The position numbers and the translations under genes are program-made. 64,000 bases of DNA from Micrasema longulum. Taxonomy: Eukaryota; Arthropoda; Insecta; Trichoptera; Brachycentridae. The stretch lies in contig JAGVSM010001172.1 in NCBI GenBank assembly GCA_022494885.1, positions 121,147 to 185,146 on the forward strand. The letters are read 5' to 3'. Shown here piece after piece: positions 21,175-32,104 of this stretch (position 1 is its first letter; every line of letters begins with the position of its first letter). Under the pieces are notes generated by a model. The model worked only from the letters and a program-made list of their open reading frames with translations. It searched no databases and was not told the origin of the DNA.

Positions 21175-21445
21175 TGTTCTTCATCTCTGTTGTAATATAT
21201 TAATATCGACGCTGGAAAGGAAAAGTTACCAAGCGATATGTGTCAACTTTACAGAAAAACTTCAGCTCTTTAACTTGATTAAGAATAAAATATAGAAGAA
21301 ATTAAGAAATACAGATGTTCAAACATAGGCAGAATATTTAATGTTACCACTTAAACCAGTCAATGACAGGATACAAGTCAGACTTATAATATCCCTTCTA
21401 TTAAAAGTTCTTCATCTCTGTTGTAATATATTGACATGTAAAATA
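21175..21445 (-). repeat. Repeat FA, inverted copy with duplicated end
   Basis: Contains TTCAGCTCTTTAACTTGATT, CAAACATAGGCAGAATAT, CCAGTCAATGACAGGATACA and two copies of GTTCTTCATCTCTGTTGTAA (21175 and 21408). The stretch near 21203-21245 is the uninterrupted equivalent of the fold-back insertion site at 17830. Confidence 0.7.
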
Positions 21446-21880
21446 TACAATATTCAGAATTATGGGTTTGGGATATTAAATATATTTTTTTTAAATGCCT
21501 TCATCCAGAAAAATACCTAAAACTTATTTTACAAAACGCCGCCACCACACATAATTATATTCACGTGTGTAAACTTTTTGAAAACCGTATGTCTGTCTGA
21601 CAATGTCGCCAGAGCAATAAAACCGAATACTTGTCAATAAAGCAAAGTAAATTGAAATGTCAAACAGTCAATTGATTTTTTAAATATCTTATTCATTACA
21701 ATGAACTTTCGTAGTGAACGATCCTAATCACCCTCATGATAATGAGGGTGGATTGAGAAGTTTGACTGCTTTAAATACTTTCAATAGTTTAAATAACAGA
21801 CAATGGTGGCATGCTGAAAACTTTTATTACGATGTGTTCTGTCTAGAACTTAAGCCGGTACTTTTTAATAAGTTCTAGCT

Positions 21881-22510
21881 TTATTTTGTTTTAGCAAAAC
21901 ACATTCTTTGAATGTATTGTCTATGGCTGGCGACTACTTTCTCCCGTCTATCTGGCAGCATAGGAATACCATCTAAAAAAATCTCATCTTATTTTGAAGT
22001 TTTTCTTGAATCGAGTTATTTTTTGGCATCTTTGTAAGAATGGAAGTTCCGCTCAGTCAGGCCATGAGTCATCGCCCGGAACAAGTGATAATCGGAAGGA
22101 ACAATGGCCGGTGAATACGGCAGGTGGGGTAAGACTTTCCATTTGAGCGTTTACAAGTATGTTCCGACTGGCCTTGCAACATGTGGCTGAGCGTTGTCAT
22201 GCTGCAAAATTATTTTGTCGTGTTTCCCCTCGTATGGTGGTCATTTTCTCTACAATGCTCGGCTCAAACGCAACATTTGTAGTCGAATACAATCTCCCGT
22301 GATTATATTGTTAGGTTTGAGGGGCTCATAATACACTACACCCTGCTGATCATGGTGCCGAACAGAGATGATGATGATCATGATACTTAGTGATGTTCCA
22401 ACAGAGCCATGGGTCTCTACAAGAATTTCATGTGCTTTTTCTGCAGATTAAAAAAAGTAATCCAGTGAAATTCTCCGCAAATACTTATTTTTTGGCACAA
22501 AATTCGACAT
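21881..22510 (-). pseudogene. mariner transposase remnant (DD34D), inactive
   Basis: On the minus strand one continuous frame starts with ATG at 22510 (MSNFVPKNKYLRRISLDYFF) and shows AHEILVETHGSVG, GVVYYEPLKPNNIITGD, ILQHDNAQPHVARPV and SPAIVPSDYHLFRAMTHGL. The Asp codons at 22196-22198 and 22091-22093 are 35 codons apart, the D34D spacing of mariner. The first catalytic Asp (DEKW region) is missing through an internal deletion, and at least five in-frame stops are present (for example 22151-22153). About 630 bp remain of a usual length near 1 kb. Terminal inverted repeats were not identified. Confidence 0.9.
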
Positions 22511-22739
22511 GTTCAACGCTGAAAGGATGACAATATCTTTCGGAAAACAGGGAAACCTTATTCAAATCTCTATTGTGATGCCAGTACTCCTATAAAGGTA
22601 TTTTGGCACCTTACGAAAATTCAAAACACCAACTTCTTGGTTTTGAGAGTACGCAATTGACGATTATATAAAATATATGGTTTGTTTGATTTTTTTTGTT
22701 CTAATGAACTAAACTACTGTCTTGCGTTATCCTTTTTTA

Positions 22740-22984
22740 TTTTTTTTTAATTATTTATTTTTCCATACACATATTATTTACATAGAAATATAATAACAAA
22801 AATACACGTTAGAAAAATACATCTTAAAATTAGGCTATAACATGAATTGGAAAAAATGCCCACAGAGACTACAGCGTCTGAGCGTGAGAAGTAGTGTTGC
22901 TAACCCTTGGTGTTGACACTGTAAAACGTTGTACCTACTTAATAACAATTATTTATCTGTTATTTGATTAAATTGAAGTAGTTA
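22740..22984. other. Possible reversed LINE tail and unassigned DNA
   Basis: TTAATTATTTATTTTTCCAT at 22748 looks like a reversed LINE 3' tail. No frame supports it. Confidence 0.3.
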
Positions 22985-23300
22985 ATAATATTCAAATTAA
23001 CAGCACTACATGCATAATTGTGGGATTTATTATTTGGCTTATATAAAGGGCGTTGGAGTTATAATAATAATCAAAACTGATGGTGTTAACTTTATTTAAT
23101 TTATGTAATGGACATGGGCTATTATACTTCAAGTTAAAACAGTTTTTGATACCATTTGCGTTTGCAATATGGTCATGAAAATGAATGACAATATCTGAAA
23201 AAGACCTTCAATATAATTTGCCAAAATTACAGTGAAAGGGACAGTGAAAACAGTACAGATAAATTCAATTAAAATCATAAATTGAAAATTTCAAAACAGT
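22985..23300. repeat. Repeat FL, copy 1
   Basis: Diverged similarity to 49745-50055: GCACTACATGCATAATTGTG, GGCTTATATAAAGGGCGT, TTACAGTGAAAGGGACAGTG. Fragments suggest minus-strand coding, but I cannot identify it. Confidence 0.45.
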
Positions 23301-23835
23301 TGATAATTTATTTAAAAAAAACATTGTTTTTTGAATGAGTGAAACCAATAAGAAGACTCACGATCTTTAAATGGTTTCAGGTATGTGGAGAAATATACTT
23401 TTACTTTTTCCACTTGTGGGCGGGTGTGGAAAAATACGAATAATTCATTTCAACCTACATTTTTTTAGCTTGTTTGAAAGTTTTTAAAAGCTTTTACCCT
23501 AAATTATTTTTGCTTTGTACAACGTTCTTATTTAATAATCAGGTATGAGTGTTTTGATATAACAATAATAATCAAATCTTCATAGACCTATCAATTTCCA
23601 TGCAATCAATCATCGGGTCTGACAAACTATTTATTAGGGATGATGGAACGAACCTCTTTAACATAGACCTTATTCAAGTGGCTTAATTCATTAAAAAGTC
23701 AAATAAAATTCTCTCATAAATATTTTAAAAGTTTTTTCAAGTGATTCGTTTTATAATATAAAGAATAAAAATAAGTTGTGTTCGTTTTTTTCCAAATGAA
23801 AAAATTAATATCAATTTAAATTTTAGTCAAACAAT

Positions 23836-24016
23836 GTTTGAGTATGTCCAAATGCTTGCAGATTAGACATTTAAACATAAGCAGAATGGTGAATGTTACA
23901 CAGTGTAAAAAGCAGCCACTTAAACCAGCCAACGACAGGTAATAAGCCCTGTAAATCCCTAGACTCCCATATTCCCTTCTGAAAAATAATTTCCCTTTCA
24001 ATTGCAACAAATTTAA
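23836..24016 (-). repeat. Repeat FA, rearranged copy
   Basis: The first 30 bases are in plus orientation (GTTTGAGTATGTCCAAATGC) and the rest is inverted (CATAAGCAGAATGGTGAATG, TTACACAGTGTAAAAAGC, CCAGCCAACGACAGGTAATA). The minus frame again contains IYRAYYLSLAGLSG. Confidence 0.7.
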
Positions 24017-24194
24017 ATTTCAGTGCCAAACATGTCAGCGTTTATTCTTAATAAGTTCTTTGTTCTCACAATATTTTTTTTCTTGAGTAGTCATGAGCAG
24101 GTCCACTCGCTGGTGACTGTTTATCGTTGAATTTTAGGACATGCTGTATAAATAATATATGTCTTATTTCATTGAATTTTTTTTTTGTTGAAAA

Positions 24195-24305
24195 TAACAC
24201 TTTTATATGTATAAATTATATGTAATGTATAGTATTTTCTTTACTAACTTTGTACAATTTGTGGATATCTGTTATTGGTTCCGAGTTTAAACAATATATC
24301 TGTTA
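24195..24305 (+). repeat. LINE-D 3'UTR, part 1
   Basis: CACTTTTATATGTATAAATT, TTTTCTTTACTAACTTTGTA, GGATATCTGTTATTGGTTCC. The LINE-D sequence is broken after ATATCTGTT and resumes at 24905. Confidence 0.65.
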
Positions 24306-24904
24306 ATAAAATAAATAAAGCAACTTTGTTTTTAACCACTATTTTTTTTTCCACCGACCGGTTTCAAAGCAAATAAGCTTCTTCGTCAAGGTTTACGTAA
24401 CCAATGAATTATTTCCTGTTTTATTTTATCCATGTGTACGAAACACTGAACTTTCAGTCCACTCCTGTCTTGTTTCGAAAGTATTCATCTCAAATTACCA
24501 CCCTTTTAGTGAAGAAAATATTTTATTTTTAAGCTCCACGTATAGTATTCAGTAAACATGGACAAGATAGGAAATAATTTATTAGTTACGTAAACCTTGA
24601 CGAAGAAGCTTCTTTGCTTTGAAACAGGTCGGTAAAAAAATAAAATTAGTGGTTAAAAATAAAGTCGTTTTTTTTTTTTGTATGAATTTTTATTTAAGAA
24701 GGTAAACATAAACAAAAAAGGGAAAATAATAAAACCCACCAAGCCGCAAAACCGGCTTGTCAGCAGGTTTCTTATTTTCCCTTTACCAAAAAAAAAAGTT
24801 ACATTTAAAATTTAATGTAAACTTAAGTACGTTTAGATCATTTAAAAGTAATATTTTATTTTTAAAAATACCCACAAAATTAGTGCTTCAAATACAAAAA
24901 CAAA
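24306..24904. mobile_element. Composite insertion with a fold-back core
   Basis: A left arm at 24321-24419 (TTTGTTTTTAACCACT, CACCGACCGGTTTCAAAGC, CTTCTTCGTCAAGGTTTACG) is inverted at 24567-24669 with good identity over about 95 bp. After it, 24685-24790 resembles 39708-39832 (a reversed LINE tail with GCCGCAAAACCGGCTTGTCA). ATCTGTT occurs at both borders with LINE-D. A shortened relative is at 14553-14645. The class is unknown. Confidence 0.65.
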
Positions 24905-24965
24905 TAAATCTGTTGTTTACTATAAATATGTATGTGGAACTGTTGGTTTTCCAAATAAAATTTAA
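24905..24965 (+). repeat. LINE-D 3'UTR, part 2
   Basis: TATGTATGTGGAACTGTTGG then TTCCAAATAAAATT, the terminal LINE-D segment. Confidence 0.65.
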
Positions 24966-25734
24966 ATAAAATAAAAACAATAAATACAATGAACAAAATA
25001 ATTGAAATGAACGAAATGAATCTTAATCTCAGTGTATAGGGATAACAACACAATTCAAACATTTATAAACTCAATATGTTTTATTTGTTATATAAAAAGA
25101 TATCCGATCATGTTACAGTTGTTCTTAGATATTATAATATTTGAAATTTTCGCTTCCAAGATTTGATTTATGAATTATTTCCAAAATTTATAAATAAATC
25201 TTTTGTCAGTCAAGTACTTAGAATTGAATATCAAAGTTTGATTGCTCATTAAAGTGCGTACGTATGGCATCAAATGTAAAACAAAATGGTTAAGGTTAAC
25301 GTCATTCGAAAGAAAATTTTCTGCTCTCCAAGATATTGTATATGCTTTGATGTTAGATAGTTACAAGTATTATTTTATTTGATTACAAGCCTTTAAAACT
25401 GTATGTCAAGAAGGCGATTGAGAGCATTTTACTCACCGCTTTCTGTTCGCGTTCAATTGAGGGAATGAAGCTGCCAAAGCTGTTCGCGGTATTTGCGCAG
25501 TGTACGTAGAAGATGTTATGAATTATTGACCTATTTGTAGTAAAATAATGAAGGAGAATACATTATTGACTATTTGGTGTATTTTTTTTAAACTCATATA
25601 CTCGTATGTAACATTATGTAAGCACTATCTGCCCGCTAACAAATACCTGTTAACCCTTTGAACTCTGGTGTTTACTTAAAAATACGCGACATAAAAAAAT
25701 ATTTATTTTACTCACGTACCTACTGAAACATCGC
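24966..25734. other. AT-rich intergenic sequence
   Basis: No family or gene recognised. Confidence 0.5.
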
Positions 25735-25829
25735 CTGGTGGAGTTGTGGTGCAGTGGTTGACGTGTTTGCCTGCCATGCTTGAGGTCCTGGGTTCGATTT
25801 CTGAAAGGGTCAACATGAAATATTGCCCA
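25735..25829 (+). repeat. SINE1-like head, left half of a split SINE
   Basis: GGAGTTGTGGTGCAGTGGTT, GACGTGTTTGCCTGCCATGC, B-box-like GGTTCGATTTC, then AACATGAAATATTGCCC. Its body resumes at 26294 after a LINE-G insertion. Confidence 0.65.
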
Positions 25830-26293
25830 GTAAATAAAATGCTTCTTTTTTTTTCAGAATACGGTTTTGAAATTTAACATACTTTAAAAAAAAAAAAAAA
25901 CTATTTACATCATTTCTTGATTTGAATTTTAACAAAAAGGTTTCTAACTTTTTACTAAGCTCTTTATTGTACCATTTTTAATACAATTACAAGTTTTAAA
26001 CAATTATTTTTTATACTTACGCACCCACACCCACACATACGCACCCTCTCCCTCATTCATTCCCACACGTACATGTATCCTCTCCCTCATTCATTCACGC
26101 ATACACACATTCACATTCACACATGAATACAAACGTCACACAAATACAATTACTAAACTTCTTTTCTTATATATTATGTGTCATTATATTTAGAGTGGAT
26201 TTTTCAAATTGGCTTTAGCATTGCTAAGATTTTTCTACTTATTTTTTTTATGTAATAGCTGTAAAAATCCCAAATAAAATAAAATAAAATAAA
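25830..26293 (+). mobile_element. LINE-G 3' tail (CA/CCCT-rich, ends CCCAAATAAAATAAAATAAA)
   Basis: Closely similar to 51680-52108 along the whole length: CAGAATACGGTTTTGAAATT, TTTATTGTACCATTTTTAAT, a CACCCACAC/CTCTCCCTCATT tract, TTATATATTATGTGTCATTA, GGCTTTAGCATTG. The repeated AAATA end suggests a retroelement 3'UTR. No coding part is present. Confidence 0.7.
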
Positions 26294-26445
26294 TACGCTG
26301 CAGTGTTTCATTGCCCCCGGACTCATTCCTGAAGAGAAGGACTAGTCAACTTACCTTCCTTTGGCACTTGATCGATATAGACTGCATTGGACTTAACCAA
26401 TTCAGTGCCTTATGCAGCATCAGATGCGGATAAGGGTATGATGAT
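26294..26445 (+). repeat. SINE1-like body, right half of a split SINE
   Basis: GCAGTGTTTCATTGCCC, GGACTCATTCCTGAAGAGAA, AATTCAGTGCCTTATGCAGC, ATGATGATGAT tail. It is the counterpart of bodies at 59880 and 62480. Confidence 0.65.
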
Positions 26446-26461
26446 GATTTTATCGAAGATG

Positions 26462-26640
26462 CAAAATTTGTGCTGCGGTCCCATGGCTAGTGACCGGACT
26501 CTTGATCAGAAGTCCGAGGTTCGGACCCCGCTGTGCCACAACTTGATTTCCATTTTCTGATTGTGAGTTATTGAAATATTGTTGAAAATGGCTTCCAAAA
26601 ATAAAATATTTGTTTGTTATAAGAACTCAAACATGTCTTC
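26462..26640 (+). repeat. SINE2, full copy
   Basis: GCTGCGGTCCCATGGCTAGT, GTCCGAGGTTCGGACCCCG, AACTTGATTTCCATTTTCTG, TTGTGAGTTATT. It aligns with 18701 and with the split copy at 33832/34437. Confidence 0.75.
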
Positions 26641-28566
26641 ATTTTTTATTATTAAAATATTCTTGACACACAGGTAAGTTTAGTAATAAAGTAATATTGT
26701 ATAAATTTCATATTTTGATAAGGGTTCGTTTATGATCTTGATGTATTACTTATTTCTGTACACGAATCCTTACACGTGTCAAATGTTGTTCCATTTATGT
26801 GACCCAATATCATGCTGTCAAATCAATGTAGGTATTTTGATTCTAACAAATCCATTTTTTCTGGATCAAAATAATTCAACCATATATATTCGGTATCTTT
26901 TTCATGTATTTGAATTGACAGATTTCTCAACATTGCCTACATATAAAACAAAAGAATATACCTATTTCTTGTGTATTTGATTTGTATGCTTCATTAAGTT
27001 AAGTTATAACATTGATGAATACAATCAGAGTAAAAATAATCGTTCGAAATATGTTTCTTGAACCTGCGGCCAAATGGTCATTGTTTGATCAAACGGACTT
27101 TAGTCTGTAGCGAGCGTTTGCCGGCTACTTTTCTCCTCGAAATTACTAAAATGCCTACATATATGTAAAAATACTTCACAAATCGATCTGGAAAACCTAT
27201 GGTATAACCATTGACCGGCAATTAATGTTCTTATCTTAATCACTACTTGTTTAAAAAAGATATTTAAATGCCAATAAACGTCTTATCAATGTTACAATTC
27301 GTGAGTTGTCTTCTGTCTCCGTCCTGCTCAGTAAGTCAGGCGTTAAGCAAAACAACAAACAAAGGTGATGCGTATATGGAAGGGAGTGACATACCAAATA
27401 GAACTTACAGTATGCCGAAGTAAATAGTTCGCGCTTTTTCTGTACTGCTCAAAGTCGACGCGAAATGACGTCACGGTACTTGCTATCTCCGCTGGTCAAT
27501 CCCTGTGCTTTAAGGATGATTTTTTGGTTTGAATTTATATGGAGTGTTATCTCTTTTTATTGATTCTCAAAAAATGTGAAGATGTTATTTTTTAGTTCAT
27601 AAAAAAAGTTTGTTTTTAAATGTTTACAAACAACATTCGTTTTTTAGATTCCAATACGATAATTTCTTAAATTTTTTTATAATTTCTACCCGTTTATTTC
27701 TTTTTACGGGATTTTTGGTAAAATAAAAAAAAATCGACTGACATTTGATACATTTTTGAAAATCGCACTCCTAAAAAAATGCACCCCTGTTGGTGAGAAG
27801 ATCTAAGTTTGACATTTGCAAACATAATTCTGTATTTGAAAATGAATTATTATACGTTTTGAAATTTAATCGCAAATAAGTACTTAGGTACCTACTTAAA
27901 TTTTAGATCTAGAATTCTAACATATACAAGTACCTAGGTTTCCACTTATCAAGAGAAAGTTACACCATTTAAAAAAACAGAAACTGTTTGTTTGGTTACG
28001 TAAAAGCATTATGAAGTAAACTTTGAAAATATGTACTTAATAATGTTTTATCTTGAGAGGAATCGCGGTCTGACTTTTCTTCATACAAATGTATTCCCGT
28101 ATTTTTTCTCTGGATTATGGCTCTAGTGCAGTGATTTTTTTACACACTGTAGATATTTGCCATTGGTTTGTCCCATTTATTATTGTTTCATTTTTATGAA
28201 AAATTGATTGTTATGGAAACTAGTACCATTCGAACCCGTTAAAAGCACACTTTTATCTGCTCTCTTCGGGCGCACGGTATACAAATATTACTATTTTTAA
28301 AAAACGCAAAACGTACCGATACAATAAATTTCATTTTGATACTCTGTTAAAAAAAAGAACAAAATCGGTTCAGCTTTAAGGTGTCGAATACGGGACCATG
28401 AAACGACGCGACGATTTTGTCTATTCTAACAAAAGGTCTGGCATGCAGTTGTCTTTTTCACACAATCGGAGAGGCATTTGCAAGACAGTGATAGGAAAAT
28501 AATGTTCAAAAACCTATTTATCAAAATTGTTTGTCTTCATAACTTATATAAACCAAAATATAAAAA
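26641..28566. other. Intergenic sequence, no recognised element
   Basis: An 82-codon frame at 26732-26980 has no motif. Parts near 27400-27500 and 28180-28290 are less AT-rich, but neither coding nor repeat identity is visible. Confidence 0.45.
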
Positions 28567-28582
28567 TAATAATGTATACGCA

Positions 28583-29377
28583 GTTCTGTTAGCAAGCAGC
28601 AAGGCTGATTTGCAGCAAATAGTCTCTAGAATGTATGATGTATGCCTGGAGAGCGAATTGGCGATGAACGAGAGTAAGTCAAGAGTGATGGTATTTGAAA
28701 GGGATAGTGAGGTTAATGACTGCATAATAAATGTAAACAACGAATGTCTCGAACAAGTAGAAGAATTTGTGTATCTGGGAAGCATGTTTTCAAGAGATGG
28801 AAGAGTAGAAAAAGATGTTGAAAGCCCAGTAATTTCTAATAAAAATATGTCAATCGAAGCTAAACTGGCAGTGCACAACGGAGTTTTAGTCCCAACACTT
28901 ATGTATGGAAGTGAAACATGGAACTAGCAGAGGAAGGATGAAAGCCGAGTGAACGCCGTGGAAATGCGATCTCTTAGACGAATGTGTGGGAAATCAATGT
29001 ATTACAGGGTTACGAATGATGAAATCAGGCGAGAGTGTAAATCTGTGTCAAGTATAATTGATAAGATTAAAAAAGGGTATCTGAGATGGTTTGGTCACGT
29101 AGAACGAATGGACGACGAGAAAATGGTAAAACAAGTATATATGGCAAAAATGAACGGCAACGTTAGACGAGGACGACCAAGGAAGACGTGGCATGATCAG
29201 ATAAACCAAAATCTTAAGTCTGGTCATGTCAAAAGCAGACAGAACCGAAAGGCATGTATGACAAGATGTATGAATATGGAAGATGCTAGGATTGTATGCC
29301 AGGATAGACGTGTGTGGCGGTCCATTCTCTCTGCCTACCCCTACGGGGAAATGGCGTGATGGTAGTAGTCGTAGTAG
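28583..29377 (+). pseudogene. RTE-type LINE, 5'-truncated insertion (RT C-terminus)
   Basis: One frame covers the insertion with a single in-frame TAG at 28925-28927. Motifs in order: ASSKADLQQIV, MNESKSRVMVFERD, EFVYLGSMFSRDGRVEKDVE, LVPTLMYGSETWN, NAVEMRSLRRMCG, KIKKGYLRWFGHVERMDDEK, RRGRPRKTWHDQI, and the end SILSAYPYGEMA. This is the classic C-terminal third of insect RTE-like reverse transcriptase. The YADD catalytic region is only partly reached. The 3' end has a GTAGTAGT tail. TAATAATGTATACGCA (16 bp) occurs perfectly at 28567-28582 and 29378-29393 as a target duplication. Intact ends suggest a recent insertion. Confidence 0.92.
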
Positions 29378-29561
29378 TAATAATGTATACGCACTAGTAC
29401 ATTTACAATTTGGAGTAAATACAATAATTGTTATCAAGATTTCGATTGTGCTCATTTAATCTACTTATATACAAGTATGCGTTCAAATCAAGCAATAGAA
29501 AAGATTGCTGGGTTCAGCTCATGAAATATATTTGACGGACTTTGTCAATGTGTGCTCAGTT

Positions 29562-30096
29562 TAACAAATTACAACAGGGATGGAGAATACCTTAAATAAG
29601 GAAATTTGGAAGTATATTCCCTTATTTTTTTGTAATAAATAATTTGTTAATCTTAATGACTCTCGAGGGGGTGAAATCCAGTATTTTGTCTACAAACATT
29701 TTGACAAACTCAAATATTGTAATGAAACTGGTCCAAGAAGAAGTTTAAAAATTAAAAAAAAAAATTTCAAGCGTTGCCTAGTATGTACAATAATTCAGTC
29801 AGATGAATTTCTTCACAACAATAAAGGTTTCAGCTCTTTAACTTCACTAAAATCAACAAATGGAAGAATTGAAGAAATATGGATGTTCAAACATAGGCAA
29901 AATGGTGAATGTTACACAGGGTGTAAAGTGGCCACTTAAACCAGCCAATAACAGGTCATAAACCCTGTAAATGCCTAAACTTCCATATTCCCTTATTATT
30001 CTCCATCCCTGTTGTAATTTGTTAATCTTAATGACTCCCGAGGGGGTGAAATCCAGTCTTTTGTCTACAAACATTTGGACAAACTCAAATATTGTA
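29562..30096 (-). mobile_element. Repeat FA, head-to-tail dimer flanked by 12-bp direct repeats
   Basis: Two units end in CAAACTCAAATATTGTA at 29720 and 30096 (period about 376). The first is partly inverted: ACAAATTACAACAGGGATGG at its start, and GTTAATCTTAATGACTC later. The second is nearly complete from TTCAAGCGTTGCCTAGTATG to GACAAACTCAAAT. GTGTGCTCAGTT is present at 29550-29561 and 30097-30108. Confidence 0.75.
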
Positions 30097-30108
30097 GTGT
30101 GCTCAGTT

Positions 30109-30216
30109 CTTTGGTTTCCGCTGCCATACAACCAGTGGAAGAGACGTCCTAGTGAACGTGGTGGACCTGCTTAATTCACCGGTAGCCTGTCAGCTACATA
30201 AATAAATAAATAAATC
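30109..30216 (+). repeat. Possible LINE terminus with ATAA tail
   Basis: GTGGTGGACCTGCTTAATTC, then ATAAATAAATAAATAAAT. The simple tail is typical of a LINE 3' end. The coding part is too short to assign. Confidence 0.4.
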
Positions 30217-31188
30217 TTCTAAGTTTTTTCAGTATTTTTCCGTTAACAAGCATACTAATACACAAGTTTTAAGCCTTCTTTAAATTTGATATTCGGAAAT
30301 CTGTTATTTTGGACTCGTTATAAAATACAGTAATTTTTAAAAAAAAGCCAATTCCAATTTTGTCGTACAAGATTTTTTAAAGGTCATGCGACACAGAAAA
30401 ATTAAGCTTTTTTATTTTACTTTAACGAAATTTAATTTACCGTAAGTTGAAAATTGTAGGAAAAAGTCTGATTTCAGGAAAGCAATTTAGTCTCGCATAG
30501 TTCCACACGTTTTTTCAGTGAGGTAATTTTTATATATTTTCGTGGGAATTTCGTCACAAATGAGGGAATTCCTGGTACCCTAACTCACTTCGGGATTGAA
30601 ATACTGTTCAAAATCTGCTGGTCACTGGGGGCTGAACTGTTCGGTGGTTTTTCCAGTAAACTTTTTTGTTTTAAATTACAGGGACATTACTTTTTTGGAG
30701 TATTCAATGCTTGGTTTTTTCAACTTATTGCAATAGAGATTGAAAACATTAAAAAATATATATTACTTGCTAGGAGGCCCAATACACGAGAATAACCAGA
30801 TTTTAAATGTTTGTGTTTTATTTTTTATTATTATTTTTATTAAATTTTACAATTCGCCCAAGGGGCATTTACAAAAATTATACATGTTAGTACAAACTTA
30901 GTAAGTAAAGTACAAAGATTTTTTGTGTACATGTAGAAACAATAAAAATCACATTGCAATTCAAAATAAACAGTGAAACTTTGCATAATAAAAAAGAAAA
31001 AATATATAGATATAAGAAAAGTGTTAGAATTAAGAAGCAAATAGTAAATAACTTGTAAGGAATTTGCAATTTAAATAGAATAATTAACATATATACGTAT
31101 AAAAAAATGGAATAAACAAATTAATGTCAAAAACAAATAATAAAAAATAGTTAACAGTAAGTATATATAAGATAGTAATATAACATAT
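30217..31188. other. AT-rich intergenic sequence, with a probable reversed LINE tail at 30815-30910
   Basis: TTATTATTTTTATTAAATTT then TTCGCCCAAGGGGCATTTAC resembles 19240 and 47190. The frames at 30840-31090 are AT-driven. Confidence 0.4.
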
Positions 31189-31196
31189 GGTACAAC

Positions 31197-31988
31197 CATA
31201 GAATTAAGAATAGTCCAGAAAGAGCGTAGAATAATATTTGAATACATCGGACTGTGCCCAATAATTCCCCCACTTAGACACACTTTCGCCGTGCGCATAC
31301 TTAAAGTCACCGAGTAATATTGCCAGGAAGAATATAACCATTACACAAATGTAAGGTAAATTGGTCAATTTTTCTAAAATTTAATTGTACACTCGGAAAC
31401 ATCGATTGACACAACAGAGTAGATAAGTAAAGGGTCATTTAATTTGAGTAATTGAATTAATGAACATTGAACTTGAAATATAAAACAAATTTTATTTTAC
31501 ATAAAACGGATATTTTCATATCATGTAAATTAATATTTTATGTTTTAAAGATAATGTCGGCCAAATGTCCGCCACGGCTTTGTGTAATCCGAGGTTCATT
31601 TTTCATTATTTTTCTTATTATATAAGCAAAGTATGGTAAAAAATTTTACCACCCTGGCAACACTAACGAAATTTTCATTTTGTTTCTTCGACAATCTGAC
31701 AGATGGGAAAATAATTCAACTTTTACGTAATGCATTTGTGACAAAAACATTCATTTGATAATAACACATGAAATGTGATTGCATCCTGTTTCTTTAAGAT
31801 CCTAGCAGTATTTCTACACTTTAAAAGGACAAAACACGGCATGGTTAAATTTGAATCAGGAGTTGCGTACTGAGCGACGTCTACAAAGAAACTAATGGGT
31901 CAAAACGTAAATCTACTCATAGATGAGTAGTTGAGTCGCCTTCTGTTTGATGTGCGTGTGCGGTTTCTGAACTATACTTAATTCTTTA
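31197..31988 (+). mobile_element. hAT-like non-autonomous element, copy 2 (792 bp)
   Basis: Starts CATAGAATTAAGAATAGTCC and ends ATACTTAATTCTTTA (inverted). A perfect 8-bp duplication GGTACAAC is at 31189-31196 and 31989-31996. Internal landmarks shared with the other copies: AGTAAAGGGTCATTTAA, AAAACGGATATTTT, CTGGCAACACTAACGAA, AAATGTGATTGCATCCTGTT, GGGTCAAAACGTAAATCTAC and the near-palindrome CTACTCATAGATGAGTAG. Confidence 0.92.
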
Positions 31989-32104
31989 GGTACAACTTTA
32001 AGAATGAGTTTAAAACAGTGCATTTAAGAACGTTATTTAAATGAGTAATTTCTGTGTTAAAAATGTTTATATCACAGGTGAATTCTTTGGCTAAGGAATG
32101 TAAA

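Noticed and set aside
26020..26135. CACAC/CTCCCTCATT spaced repeats that superficially look like an array
   Set aside because: The repeats are irregular, without unique spacers, and are part of the LINE-G tail. This is not a CRISPR array.
28537..28878. Minus-strand 113-codon frame, and 29048-29455 (135 codons)
   Set aside because: Both are antisense shadows of the RTE-type LINE at 28583-29377.
31071..31310. Shared peptide SGGIIGHSPMYSN in frames at 31071-31310 and 61407-61613
   Set aside because: The similarity comes from the non-coding terminal sequence of the hAT-like element. The frames run out into unrelated flanks.
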